From positions 1 through 64,000 of the forward strand of contig NZ_QNQZ01000015.1 in assembly GCF_003390935.1 (NCBI RefSeq): a stretch of DNA of 64,000 nucleotides, in the 5' to 3' direction. The translations under genes and the position numbers were made by a program. Each line of letters opens with the position of its first letter. The first letter of the stretch is position 1. Shown here piece after piece: positions 53,443-62,602 of the stretch. The stretch is from Lewinella sp. IMCC34191. Lineage in GTDB: Bacteria > Bacteroidota > Bacteroidia > Chitinophagales > Saprospiraceae. The notes beneath the pieces are model-generated. The model did no database searches and was not told where the DNA came from. It saw nothing but the letters and a program-made list of their open reading frames with translations.

Positions 53443-54762
53443 ATGAAACCTATGAGCAAGCTGGCACTCCATTGGCAAATCTTAATCGGCATGGCCCTGG
53501 GGGTGGGCTTTGGCGTCCTCGCGGCCAGTTTGGGCTGGGGCGACTTCGTTAGCGATTGGGTCAAACCCTTCGGCACGATCTTCATCAACAGCCTGAAGCT
53601 GATCGCAATACCCCTGATCGTTGCTTCCCTCATCAAGGGGATCACCGATTTAAAGGATATTTCCAAGCTCAGTACGATGGGCGTTCGTACCATCGGTCTC
53701 TACATCGGTACGACCGTAGTGGCGATCGTCGTAGGCCTGCTGATCGTGAATATCGTGGCTCCGGGTCGCAGCATCAACGAAACCACCCGCGATAACCTGC
53801 TTAACGATTTCGCGCAGGACGCCGGTAACCAGATCACCGCCGCCAGCGCGCAGGCCGAGTCTGGTCCGCTACAACCGCTGGTGGACCTCGTACCGGATAA
53901 CATCGTCGCCGCCGCCAGCAGCAACGGGAATATGCTTCAGGTGATCGTGTTTGTCATTTTCTTCGCCGTGGGGCTTATCCTGATCGATCCAAAGCGGGCC
54001 CAGCCGGTAAAGGACTTTTTCGATGGCGTCAACGAGGTAGTGCTCAAGCTGATCGATCTCATTATGCTCGCCGCACCCATTGGGGTTTTCGCGCTCTTGG
54101 CGTCCCTCGTGGTGGAAGCACCTAGCAAAGACTTATTCGTGGCGCTCATCATGTACAGCCTTTGCGTATTGCTCGGCCTGGGTATTATGATCTTTGGGGT
54201 ATACCCGATGCTCGTCAAGGTATTCACCGGTCGGAGCTACCGCAATTTCTTTGCCGGCATGAGTCCCGCGCAACTACTCGCCTTCAGTACGAGTTCGAGC
54301 GCGGCCACCTTACCGGTCACCATGGAGCGGGTGGAAGAGCATTTAGGTGTTGACGAGGAGGTGACCAGCTTCGTGTTACCCATCGGCGCTACCATCAATA
54401 TGGACGGAACCAGTCTTTACCAGGCTGTCGCGGCGGTGTTCATCGCACAGGCGTACGGCATGGGATTGGACCTGGGCGACCAGATCACGATCGTCGTTAC
54501 CGCCCTGGCGGCCAGCATCGGTTCGGCTGCTGTGCCCGGGGCCGGCATGGTTATGCTCGTCATTGTGCTCGGCCAGGTGGGGATCCCCGAAGTGGGGCTG
54601 GCCCTGATCTTCGCCGTCGACCGTCCGCTGGATATGTGTCGTACCGTGGCCAACGTCACGGGTGATGCCACGGTGGCTATGCTGGTTGCCAAATCCGTTG
54701 GTAAGCTTGGGGAACCCCGAGAGCGGCAGCTGGACGACTATTATCCGAACGCTAGTCGGTAG
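53443..54762 (+). CDS. Dicarboxylate/amino-acid:cation symporter
   Basis: The product has 439 residues of the DAACS (GltP/DctA) family, with about eight membrane helices and two hairpins. The hallmarks are STSSSAATLPVTM and the later GATINMDGTSLYQAV, which bind substrate and Na+ or H+. It imports glutamate, aspartate or C4-dicarboxylates. TATTTTG 20 bp before the start could be its promoter. It overlaps the convergent lipoprotein gene by 11 bp. Confidence 0.92.
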   Translation: MKPMSKLALHWQILIGMALGVGFGVLAASLGWGDFVSDWVKPFGTIFINSLKLIAIPLIVASLIKGITDLKDISKLSTMGVRTIGLYIGTTVVAIVVGLLIVNIVAPGRSINETTRDNLLNDFAQDAGNQITAASAQAESGPLQPLVDLVPDNIVAAASSNGNMLQVIVFVIFFAVGLILIDPKRAQPVKDFFDGVNEVVLKLIDLIMLAAPIGVFALLASLVVEAPSKDLFVALIMYSLCVLLGLGIMIFGVYPMLVKVFTGRSYRNFFAGMSPAQLLAFSTSSSAATLPVTMERVEEHLGVDEEVTSFVLPIGATINMDGTSLYQAVAAVFIAQAYGMGLDLGDQITIVVTALAASIGSAAVPGAGMVMLVIVLGQVGIPEVGLALIFAVDRPLDMCRTVANVTGDATVAMLVAKSVGKLGEPRERQLDDYYPNASR

Positions 54763-55264
54763 CCGGCCCGACCGCGATGTTGGCCAGCCGGTAGTAGCCG
54801 TCGGTAATCTCCATTTCAGGCACAAAGCCCAGCGGAACGTCTCCGCCGTCGCCCACCTCGTCCAGCAGGCGCACACCGAATGCGTATTCTCCCGCGGGAA
54901 AATCCTCGGGAACCAGGAAATCGTAACTGAGCCAATTCGCCAGGTGCAGTTCACCAACGGTATTCGCCCCCGAGGGCAGGGAATAAACCTTGGCTTTCGG
55001 ACCGGTCAGGATCGCCTCCATCGTATAGCGCGCATTTGGATCTACGCTGCCTACCGTGCGCCACTCCATCTGCACATCGAATTTTTCACCGGGGGCAACG
55101 GTTTTAGGGATGGTGAGGGCATACACGTAGTGGCCCACTCCGTCGACCGGCTTGGTCACGACCTGGTCGCTTAGGTCGATGTTCTGCCGGTCTTCGTTCC
55201 CGCATGAAAATAGGCACAGCAGAATGGAAAGGAGCAGGTAAGGGATAGGAGGCGTCATGGTCAT
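54752..55264 (-). CDS. Putative lipoprotein of unknown function
   Basis: The product has 170 residues with lipobox LFSC (Cys21). The mature part is a beta-sandwich-like domain with VAPGEKFDVQMEWRTVG and FPAGEYAFGVRL, the pattern of an extracellular Ig-like or carbohydrate-facing fold. A CATCTTTG 35 bases upstream differs by one base from the -7 consensus. Confidence 0.65.
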   Translation of the reverse strand: MTMTPPIPYLLLSILLCLFSCGNEDRQNIDLSDQVVTKPVDGVGHYVYALTIPKTVAPGEKFDVQMEWRTVGSVDPNARYTMEAILTGPKAKVYSLPSGANTVGELHLANWLSYDFLVPEDFPAGEYAFGVRLLDEVGDGGDVPLGFVPEMEITDGYYRLANIAVGPATD

Positions 55265-55554
55265 AAGATCACGCGAAGCATGCTTAATGTTTGCCCCGCA
55301 AAGATGTTAAACGCCATCCCCGGCCGAACTACCGTTACCCGTTACGTATTTGTCCATATAATATGGGGACTTCCCACCCTGTATGCCGGATAGGCCAGCC
55401 AAAATCCGGATTCTGCCTACCTTGTTGTGTGGCTTCCACCCGGAGGCTTGCTATTGACCGGGTAAGGAAGAAAAGCGGACGGACACGTTCGCTTCCTCCT
55501 ATTCCGTTTTTGTTAGAGTCACTGTACAACTTACGACGCCAAACCACTTAGTAG
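55265..55554. other. Intergenic region before the LysM gene
   Basis: No gene is supported. A forward frame (55291-55551) has no recognisable features and mixed composition. TATAATATGG near 55360 is AT-rich and may be part of a promoter. Confidence 0.35.
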
Positions 55555-57282
55555 ATGAGATCACTTTTCGTAATACTTGCCAGCCTGTGGTGGGGGCAAG
55601 GCTACGCCGCACAGGTCTATCTTCTTTTCAGCCAAGAATGCGGGGAACGTATTCGCTACGAACGCACGGTGGAGGATGTCGCCCAGATGGACTACTTTTC
55701 CTATAGTTTGCCGGCCGGCTTCGGTATGCGGATGCTACTGGAAACCGACGCCGCCGGCGCAACGGTCCGTAACCGCCGCCCCGAGGAGGCGCTTTCCTGT
55801 GCCAGTTTTACCATAACGGAAGATCAGGCGGCACGCATTAACGACGGGGTGGATCACCTATTTATGCTGACAGCTTTACCAGACGGTGGTTACCGCCAGG
55901 AACCCGTACTTATGGCGGCCATCCTGCATGAGATGGACGGTCGCATCAGCTATCGGTCGCCCCTGGCTTCCTATTCATTCGACCGGGAAAACAGCGTCAT
56001 TGGTGTCAATTTGGATACGGGAGAAGAAGGCGCGGATGTTCAATTCGAAGGACAGCAGGGTAGCGGCTGCGAACGAACCTACCTCCTCCGGCAGCATAAG
56101 CCGGGAACCGCCTATCCGTATATGACGTACCGCATCGCTCCCGATCTGGGTGTGGTCGAACGTCACCTGACCGGCGACGGCCGCTTTAGCAAGGGTGAGT
56201 CCATTGTTGCGGTCCATGTAAATCAGCAAGGGCTTTCGGAGTATTTACAGGGCAACTGCGAAAAGTCCACCCCGGCGACCACCTTCGTTCCCCTCTACAT
56301 CGAGCCCGACCCCGTAACCGCCGCAAATCCAGCCGGCCCACAAATCGCCGAGGCGGAGACCAAAACCGTCGAACCTACGCCGACTACCGCTTCGAGCGGA
56401 GCGGCGTACACTACCACGCCATCCATTACCGCCGAACCGGCAACGATACACACCGTCTCCGCCGGTGAAACCCTTTATGCCATTTCCCGTCGCTACGGGG
56501 TTACCGTCATGGAAATTCAACAAGCCAATCAGCTCAGCGGCAGTACGATTAATATCGGGCAGCAGCTGGTGATAGCCGGCAGCAGAGCCACGGCACCGGC
56601 ACCGGCAACTTCGCAAGTAAATATTCCTCCGTCCGCGGATCCGATGCCTACTCCTGCCCAATCCTCCCAAGTGCAGGTGGTCGTCCCCCCCGCGGCCGAC
56701 GCGCAGCCACCTTTAAACCCGTCTTCGTCCACACCACAGCCCGTGTACGGTAGCGAAAACACTTCCGAATATCACGTTGTAAAAGCAGGGGAAACATTCG
56801 CCAGTCTTGCCAGACGCTACGGCTACACTACCGAGCGCTTCAAGGAATTCAATAACATGTCGGAAGCACCCGTGGCGCTGGTCGGTCAGCGATTAAAAAC
56901 AAGCCACTGCAGTTGTCCGCCGACAGCGGAAGAGAATAGTCGACCGGCGCCAGCTACCACGGTGGATGTCCCCTCCGCTCCCGAAGATTATCCCGTCTCC
57001 TATCCCACTTCCCAGCCGGTTGTGCCTCCGTCACAGTACCAACCCGTGAGTACGATGGACGAAGGCGGTACGAACGAGGAGGAATACAGCAGGCCGAATA
57101 TCGGTCCACCTGCCTACGGCGCCCCGCTGGAGCAAGACCGCGCCGTTCACGTTGTCAAGGACGGAGAAAGCCTTTACGGTATTGCCCGGCAATACCGGAT
57201 GACCGTAGAGGAACTAAGGGAGTTGAACGAATTACTACCTGCTGACGTGATCGTTCCTTACCAAAAGCTATACGTAAACTAA
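55555..57282 (+). CDS. Triple-LysM peptidoglycan-binding protein
   Basis: The product has 575 residues with a signal peptide to about residue 19. The N-terminal 240 residues are an unknown beta-rich domain, linked by Pro/Thr/Ala-rich spacers to three LysM modules near residues 300-343, 402-443 and 530-575 (HTVSAGETLYAISRRYG, YHVVKAGETFASLARRYG, HVVKDGESLYGIARQYR). LysM modules bind peptidoglycan glycan chains. It has no catalytic domain, so it is probably a wall-anchoring or scaffold protein. The next gene follows by 45 bp. Confidence 0.85.
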   Translation: MRSLFVILASLWWGQGYAAQVYLLFSQECGERIRYERTVEDVAQMDYFSYSLPAGFGMRMLLETDAAGATVRNRRPEEALSCASFTITEDQAARINDGVDHLFMLTALPDGGYRQEPVLMAAILHEMDGRISYRSPLASYSFDRENSVIGVNLDTGEEGADVQFEGQQGSGCERTYLLRQHKPGTAYPYMTYRIAPDLGVVERHLTGDGRFSKGESIVAVHVNQQGLSEYLQGNCEKSTPATTFVPLYIEPDPVTAANPAGPQIAEAETKTVEPTPTTASSGAAYTTTPSITAEPATIHTVSAGETLYAISRRYGVTVMEIQQANQLSGSTINIGQQLVIAGSRATAPAPATSQVNIPPSADPMPTPAQSSQVQVVVPPAADAQPPLNPSSSTPQPVYGSENTSEYHVVKAGETFASLARRYGYTTERFKEFNNMSEAPVALVGQRLKTSHCSCPPTAEENSRPAPATTVDVPSAPEDYPVSYPTSQPVVPPSQYQPVSTMDEGGTNEEEYSRPNIGPPAYGAPLEQDRAVHVVKDGESLYGIARQYRMTVEELRELNELLPADVIVPYQKLYVN

Positions 57283-57327
57283 TGGGGGACTAACCGACTT
57301 CTAGCATAGCAGCCCCAAACTTCCTTC

Positions 57328-58506
57328 ATGGTCCTCCTTCTCATTTTTGCGCTTTTTGCTATCGCCTTCAGTTTCCTCTGTTCGATCTTCGAGGCGGTAC
57401 TACTTTCTATCACCCCTAGCTACGTTCAGATTAAAGTCGAGGAAGGGGGCCGGACGGGCGAACTACTGCAGCGGTTTAAGCGGGAGATCAACGAGCCGCT
57501 TACCGCTATCCTTTCCCTGAATACCGTCGCTCACACCGTAGGTGCCATTCTAGTAGGTGCTCAGACCGGCGCTGCTTTTGGAGAAGGGGGGTTTGAACTT
57601 CCCCTCATCGGCGCTACCGTGTCGTACGAAGTACTGGTCAGTGTCGTGATGACGATCGCGATCCTCATTTTCTCCGAAATCATTCCGAAGAACCTGGGTG
57701 CGACCTACTGGAAATCACTCGCACCCTTCACCGTGAAATCCCTGGACATCATGGTGAAGATTTTTAAAGTGCTTGGCGTAGTCTGGATCTCTAACAAAAT
57801 TAACGTACTCATGGGTGGGGGAGACGCCCACTCGACGGCACTGACTCGTGTTGAATTTGCCATGATGGCTGAAGCCCAGACCAGGGAGGGGCAGCTTAAG
57901 GAGGAAGAGGGCAGAATTCTGCGCAACTTGCTGGAATTCGAATCCCTCACCGTACACGATGTAATGACGCCCCGCACGGTGGTGGTCGGAGCCTGGTCCA
58001 AATTGACCATTCGCGAATTTTACGAAAAATTCGACTCCAGCCCCTTCAGCCGTTATCCCATTTTCGGCGAAACCCGCGATCAGGTATTGGGATACGTACT
58101 CAAGGATATGGTCTACAAGGCGATCATAGAAAAGCGGGACGATGAGCCCGTTCTTGAACTAGTCCGGGATTTGCTTACCGTTCCCCAGGATACCTCCATT
58201 CACCAGCTGATCAACCTCATGCTGGAGCGTCGCCAGCCCGTGGCGTTAGTCGTTGACGAATTCGGCGGAATGGAAGGGCTAGTCACCATGGAGGACGCGA
58301 TGGAAACGCTGCTGGGCCTGGAAATCATGGACGAGATGGACAGCACCCAGGATATGCAACGGTTGGCACGCGAGCGCTGGAAAGCCCGTGCCCGGGCGAT
58401 GGGACTGGATATTCCCGAGCAGCAACAGGATGGCCTCTCGGACGGCGCTAAAGCAAGCGATACGCCTAAGACCGGGGGATCGCAGCCCGTAAACCAAGCT
58501 CAATAA
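57328..58506 (+). CDS. CNNM/CBS hemolysin-family membrane protein
   Basis: The product has 392 residues. Three to four membrane helices form the N-terminal CNNM (DUF21) domain, followed by a CBS pair starting VHDVMTPRTVVVGAW. This is the UPF0053/TlyC-CorC group linked to Mg2+ or Co2+ efflux. The usual C-terminal CorC_HlyC domain is missing; a short tail of about 50 residues takes its place. The gene overlaps the YfcE-like gene by 41 bp at the 3' end. Confidence 0.85.
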   Translation: MVLLLIFALFAIAFSFLCSIFEAVLLSITPSYVQIKVEEGGRTGELLQRFKREINEPLTAILSLNTVAHTVGAILVGAQTGAAFGEGGFELPLIGATVSYEVLVSVVMTIAILIFSEIIPKNLGATYWKSLAPFTVKSLDIMVKIFKVLGVVWISNKINVLMGGGDAHSTALTRVEFAMMAEAQTREGQLKEEEGRILRNLLEFESLTVHDVMTPRTVVVGAWSKLTIREFYEKFDSSPFSRYPIFGETRDQVLGYVLKDMVYKAIIEKRDDEPVLELVRDLLTVPQDTSIHQLINLMLERRQPVALVVDEFGGMEGLVTMEDAMETLLGLEIMDEMDSTQDMQRLARERWKARARAMGLDIPEQQQDGLSDGAKASDTPKTGGSQPVNQAQ

Positions 58507-58975
58507 CTTCCGGCCGGATTACTATTCCCCCTTCAATACGGAAACGTAAGGCCGTACGCATTTGATGAAAGCCGTGGCGACCGCAGGCGCCGGGGTTCAT
58601 ATGCAGCACCCCTAATTTTTTATCCATCATCACTTTGAGGATGTGGCTATGGCCGCATATATAAAGATCCGGCTTTTGCTCCCGCAATACGTCTCTTACC
58701 CTGGCCGTGTACCGACCCGGGTAACCGCCGATGTGTGTCATAAATACGCGTAAACCGGACACCGTGAAATCCTGATTGAGAGGTAGGCGCCCACGGATTT
58801 CGGTGTCATCAATATTACCATACACTGCCCGCACCGGTTTGAACGCCTCAAGCTGGTCCAGTACCGCGGGATCGCCGATATCACCGGCGTGCCACAGTTC
58901 GTCGCAGGACTCAAAGTGCTTTAACAGGTCAGGGTCCAGGTAGGAGTGGGTATCGGAAAGAAGGCCAATCTGCAT
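58466..58975 (-). CDS. YfcE-like metallophosphoesterase
   Basis: The product has 169 residues with the calcineurin-like metal motifs LLSDTHSY, HAGDIGD, GNIDD and ICGHSH. It matches the YfcE/MJ0936 phosphodiesterase family. The natural substrate is unsettled. Its 3' end overlaps the CNNM gene. Confidence 0.88.
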   Translation of the reverse strand: MQIGLLSDTHSYLDPDLLKHFESCDELWHAGDIGDPAVLDQLEAFKPVRAVYGNIDDTEIRGRLPLNQDFTVSGLRVFMTHIGGYPGRYTARVRDVLREQKPDLYICGHSHILKVMMDKKLGVLHMNPGACGRHGFHQMRTALRFRIEGGIVIRPEVIELGLRAAIPRS

Positions 58976-58991
58976 TATTCGGAATTCTTAG

Positions 58992-59129
58992 GCGGTATTT
59001 GCCAATGTTCAGGTTGCCGGCTACCGTCAGCTCAATAATCGGGACGGCGAATCTACCTTCATTGCCCTACGCGGCCTCGGAAGTGGAGAATATGAAATCG
59101 GTAGCGAAATAACCCAGAAACCACGATAA
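58992..59129 (+). pseudogene. Possible gene remnant
   Basis: After an in-frame TAG at 58989-58991, 45 codons are open to TAA 59127-59129, with composition and strand-like pattern of a real protein end (NVQVAGYRQLNNRDGESTF, then LGSGEYEIGSEI). There is no start codon. It may be the 3' remnant of a lost gene. The evidence is weak. Confidence 0.25.
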
Positions 59130-59177
59130 GTCAACGAGGCAAAAAATAACAAAACGATCCAACGGGGCTGACCTGGA

Positions 59178-60743
59178 TCATCTGATCGAAGCTGGATAAA
59201 CCCCAATGATAATGTGCCCTCCCGGGGCCATTTCCACGATTGGGTAAGCGAAGATGTCTTCCCGGGCCAGGGCTTGCTCCCGGTGTGTGGGATAGTAAAA
59301 TTCAGTGGCAAAATAATCCGCTTCGTGCCACTTATCGACTTCCCTATACTTCACCCGTGTCTCCGGAGGTAATGCGCGCAAGTTCGTCATGCAGGCCCAC
59401 CCGTGACATTTTACGTTGCGGTATTCCCCCTCCGGAATATCGCGCCCGATCATCTCGAACGCCCTGCGGTAGCTAACACCCCAGTAATCGAGTTCGTACT
59501 GGTCGAGTAAACTCGGGCCGTTCCACACCGACTGATTAAAGTAGACCTGCTGGTGTGGGTGTATACGCACCATCGTGAAAAACGTAAGCGCGATACCGCC
59601 ACCGAGCACCACCGCAGTAATGCGTGGCTTCCATTCGTACGCCTGATGCAATCCAACCATGGCGATATACAAGAGGCCCGGATATATAAAGTAAAGATGC
59701 CGCCAGCCCTGGTATAAGCGGGCTTGCAGAATCAGGGCGGCCAGTAAAGGGGCCAGGGTCAGGCCGAGCATTAGTAGGTCGGTCCGTCCCGCGGGATTAT
59801 TGTAGAGCTGCAGTCGACGAAGCGATTGCCACAGCCCCACGATTACCACGACCAAACCAATCGCCATAAACAGGAGATAAGCAATCGGCGTAGTTAGCCC
59901 GATCCAGGTGGGAAGGTAATACCAGGGTATAGTGCCTGGGTTAAGGGTTTCACCCATGAATAGCACCATGCCGTCCCAGTGGTAGTCCGCAACATTGGTT
60001 ACCGATCGCAAGAGTCCATCTCCCTGATCCATGTATATGTGCGGGTTCCAGAGCGCGCCTATGGGGAGTGCTATCACGAAATAGGTCAGCAGTTGTCCTG
60101 ATTTATGGCGAAGCGCTGGGGCAGTAAAGGCGTCGTAAGCAACCAAGACCACCGTGGCCATCGGAACCAGAATGCTGGCCTGACGACTACCCAGAAGAAT
60201 ACCCGTGGCCAGCGCGTGCAGCAGCAAACTCCCCCGCGTACGTAGCTTCAAGTAGCGAACGAGGGTAAAGGTAGCGACCGTGTAGAGGGACAGCATCACG
60301 ACGTCCTTGGGGTCGAAGAAGGCGTGGGCGAACATGCGCGGACTCAAGACGAGCATCATCGCTCCGACCAGGGGATACCATTGTCTATCCGGCCAGCGAT
60401 AGCGTAGCAGGCGGTGAAAGGCAATGACCGCGGTGAAAAACAGTAGAAATTGCAGGATGTGCCGCAGTCGGAAATAGGTGAACTGACTTCCATCAAGTCC
60501 GAGGACGATCTCCGTCAAGAGTGAAGTCGCGGGGAAGAACATCCCGTAGGCAGGCATGGCTCGATATAACCTCTCCAAACGAGGTGCTTCGAGATCAAAT
60601 AAGTCCGCCCAGTAGGTTAGCATCACCCGTCCGTGATCGCGTTGCAGCGCCTCGTCCATGCTTACCCCGTAGTCGTCGAGGATGAATAAACCGATGACCA
60701 GAAAAGCTAAGAAGAATAGCGCGGTAGTCACTCGGCGGATCAC
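59178..60743 (-). CDS. Membrane glycosyltransferase-like protein
   Basis: The product has 521 residues, starting at GTG, with about nine to ten membrane helices. The first luminal loop after helix 1 has GVSMDEALQRDHG, with an Asp-Glu pair typical of GT-C enzymes that use polyprenyl-linked sugars. It matches the GT39/ArnT-like fold. The sugar and acceptor are unknown. It follows the flavoprotein gene by 14 bp in the same direction. Confidence 0.7.
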   Translation of the reverse strand: MIRRVTTALFFLAFLVIGLFILDDYGVSMDEALQRDHGRVMLTYWADLFDLEAPRLERLYRAMPAYGMFFPATSLLTEIVLGLDGSQFTYFRLRHILQFLLFFTAVIAFHRLLRYRWPDRQWYPLVGAMMLVLSPRMFAHAFFDPKDVVMLSLYTVATFTLVRYLKLRTRGSLLLHALATGILLGSRQASILVPMATVVLVAYDAFTAPALRHKSGQLLTYFVIALPIGALWNPHIYMDQGDGLLRSVTNVADYHWDGMVLFMGETLNPGTIPWYYLPTWIGLTTPIAYLLFMAIGLVVVIVGLWQSLRRLQLYNNPAGRTDLLMLGLTLAPLLAALILQARLYQGWRHLYFIYPGLLYIAMVGLHQAYEWKPRITAVVLGGGIALTFFTMVRIHPHQQVYFNQSVWNGPSLLDQYELDYWGVSYRRAFEMIGRDIPEGEYRNVKCHGWACMTNLRALPPETRVKYREVDKWHEADYFATEFYYPTHREQALAREDIFAYPIVEMAPGGHIIIGVYPASIR

Positions 60744-60757
60744 GGTGTACGATTGAG

Positions 60758-61258
60758 TTAGCTCAGTAAATCGAGGGCTGCTGCCAGCAAAGATCGGCTT
60801 TCCCCCTCTTCCAAGTCCCCATTTTCCGCAAATTTCAGGTCAGCTTGTGCTAGAGGAACGTTGGCCGGAATGCGGGCATGTAGTGCTTGTAGCGACCATA
60901 GTAGCGACTGCATAACGTGCTCACCGCGGGGAAGGGTAGGGGGAAAAGTTATGGGTAGCACCATTTTTCCATCGGCCTCTCCGGAGGTCGCCAGCCAATC
61001 GAGCGCGTTTTTTAGCACTCCGGGAAGGTTGTCCAGGTAGGCAGGCGTACTAATAATTATAGCCCGGGCTTGCCGCCACTGTTGCCGCCACGTCAGGACC
61101 ATCTCCGGCCAAGGAGACCGATCGAGATCCGGTTGATAGACGGGAAGTTGGGCGGGGTTGATCGACCGGATCAGACGCACCGGTGTCAAATTCGCGCAGG
61201 CGGACAGTAATAGACTGTTCTGGCTATCCGGTTGGGGAGAACCCGAAACCGTTAGAAT
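60758..61258 (-). CDS. NADPH-dependent FMN reductase-like, probable ATT start
   Basis: The product has 166 residues if it starts at ATT 61258-61256. The N-terminus ILTVSGSPQPDSQN is the conserved phosphate-binding start of flavodoxin-fold FMN reductases, and ISTPAYLDNLPGVLKNALDW is the flavin-binding block. The first ATG/GTG/TTG in frame is TTG at 61189, which would cut off this essential N-terminus. No ATG, GTG or TTG lies between it and the preceding stop. So either ATT is used or the gene is damaged. It reduces FMN or quinones. The upstream neighbour on the same strand ends at 61276. Confidence 0.7.
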   Translation of the reverse strand: MLTVSGSPQPDSQNSLLLSACANLTPVRLIRSINPAQLPVYQPDLDRSPWPEMVLTWRQQWRQARAIIISTPAYLDNLPGVLKNALDWLATSGEADGKMVLPITFPPTLPRGEHVMQSLLWSLQALHARIPANVPLAQADLKFAENGDLEEGESRSLLAAALDLLS

Positions 61259-61275
61259 ATAGGGGAGGGGAGGAA

Positions 61276-61632
61276 TTAGTCTTCCTCTTCGTCGGACTCG
61301 TCGTCCTCTGCTAATTCATCGAGGTCGATGTCGGCTTCCTCGATTTCATCGTCGTACTTATCACCGTACTCTTCGCGGGCTTCGTCGGTCAGCATGCCGT
61401 CGTCATCGTAATCATCATCGTCTTCGATGATCAGCTGAGCTTCGGACTTCGTCATCCGAATCAGGTAATACTTCTCCGTCGTTTCGAAGGGGAGGGCACT
61501 TGCAATCTTGCCGTTCACGTCGGTGAAGCGGATCAGGTTACGCTCGAAGCCGTTGGGATAATTCAGCTTTATCTGCTCAAGCAGCTCATCGTCGAGCTTG
61601 TCGTAATTCTTGATGACACGGGGCTTGCTCAT
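61276..61632 (-). CDS. Acidic conserved protein of unknown function
   Basis: The product has 118 residues. The N-terminal half (residues 1-60) is well ordered with LNYPNGFERNLIRFTDVNGK. The C-terminal half is almost entirely Asp/Glu, ending DESDEEED. The family is known in Bacteroidota but its role is not. Acidic tails often bind basic proteins or DNA-binding factors. It follows the aldolase gene and a hairpin. Confidence 0.65.
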   Translation of the reverse strand: MSKPRVIKNYDKLDDELLEQIKLNYPNGFERNLIRFTDVNGKIASALPFETTEKYYLIRMTKSEAQLIIEDDDDYDDDGMLTDEAREEYGDKYDDEIEEADIDLDELAEDDESDEEED

Positions 61633-61665
61633 ATCAGGGGATAGGTCGTTCGGTGGTTTATGGAA

Positions 61666-61693
61666 CGGGGCGCGAATGAAATTTCGCGCCCCG
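61666..61693 (-). terminator. Hairpin after the aldolase gene
   Basis: CGGGGCGCGAA (61666-61676) and TTCGCGCCCCG (61683-61693) form an 11-bp stem with a 6-base loop. The T-run on the reverse strand is weak, so termination is only partial at best. Confidence 0.55.
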
Positions 61694-61706
61694 CCATGAA
61701 AGTTAA

Positions 61707-62372
61707 TTATTTGGCTACGCTCAGCGATTGCTTGTGGTCGGCAAGGAATTTTTCCAGTCCGCTATCGGTGAGCGGGTGCTTAAACAAGCTGTCGAAGCTG
61801 CTCAGCGGGCAAGTTACTACATCGGCACCGGCTTTAGCGGCTTCGACGATGTGCTTACCGCTGCGGATAGAGGCGGCGAGAATCTGGGTTTCGAAGCCCT
61901 GGATCGCGTAAATCTCGGCGATATCCGAGATGAGGGTCATGCCTTCCCAGCCAATATCGTCGATACGACCGATGAATGGGCTGACGTAGGTAGCACCGGC
62001 TTTGGCAGCCAGTATGGCCTGGCCCGCACTGAAGACCAGGGTACAGTTGGTGCGGATACCGTTTTCGGTACACCAGGCCAGGGCCTTGACACCTTCGCGG
62101 ATCATCGGGATCTTGACTACGATATTGTCGGCAATCTTGACCAGCTCGCTGGCCTCGCGCTTCATGCCTTCCAGGTCGGTGCTGATGACTTCTGCACTGA
62201 CGTCGCCATCGGTGATCTTGCAGATTTCAGCGTAATGGTTACGTACGTTCTCTTCCCCGCTGATGCTTTCTTTAGCCATCAGGCTGGGGTTGGTGGTTAC
62301 GCCATCAAGGATGCCGAGGCTTTCGGCTTCGCGGATGTCATCGAGGTTGGCGGTGTCTATGAAGAATTTCAT
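61707..62372 (-). CDS. Transaldolase/fructose-6-phosphate aldolase
   Basis: The product has 221 residues of the FSA/TalC (MipB) subfamily: FFIDTANLDDIREAE and GVTTNPSL at the N-terminus, the Schiff-base Lys in VVKIPM, and FIGRIDDIG. It transfers a dihydroxyacetone unit or splits fructose-6-phosphate. Upstream ATG-type starts to 62483 are frame extensions; the ATG at 62372 begins the canonical MKFFIDTAN. Confidence 0.92.
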   Translation of the reverse strand: MKFFIDTANLDDIREAESLGILDGVTTNPSLMAKESISGEENVRNHYAEICKITDGDVSAEVISTDLEGMKREASELVKIADNIVVKIPMIREGVKALAWCTENGIRTNCTLVFSAGQAILAAKAGATYVSPFIGRIDDIGWEGMTLISDIAEIYAIQGFETQILAASIRSGKHIVEAAKAGADVVTCPLSSFDSLFKHPLTDSGLEKFLADHKQSLSVAK

Positions 62373-62524
62373 AAGTAGGTGATTTGTGTCTTTAATTGGG
62401 GCTAACATACCACCGCCCGGGATGTTTCCCAGCATTCTGGCTAATATCCGGCCATCTTCGGGCGATATTTTCGTCCCGATCACTTTTCCGATGAGTATTG
62501 TTAGTGTAAGTCGACCAATATGCG

Positions 62525-62532
62525 TACCTTTG
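62525..62532 (+). promoter_or_regulatory. -7 box TACCTTTG of rpsP
   Basis: It is an exact TAnnTTTG match followed by a GC-rich stretch, 71 bases before the rpsP ATG. Confidence 0.7.
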
Positions 62533-62602
62533 CGGCCGGCAAACCGGCTGCCCCCTGGCGGGAGTAGGCCGGTCTTCTATAACAAAAGGACAATACGTCA
62601 CC

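Noticed and set aside
55291-55551. 86-codon forward frame before the LysM gene
   Set aside because: No recognisable features and the true gene starts at 55555 with a signal peptide.
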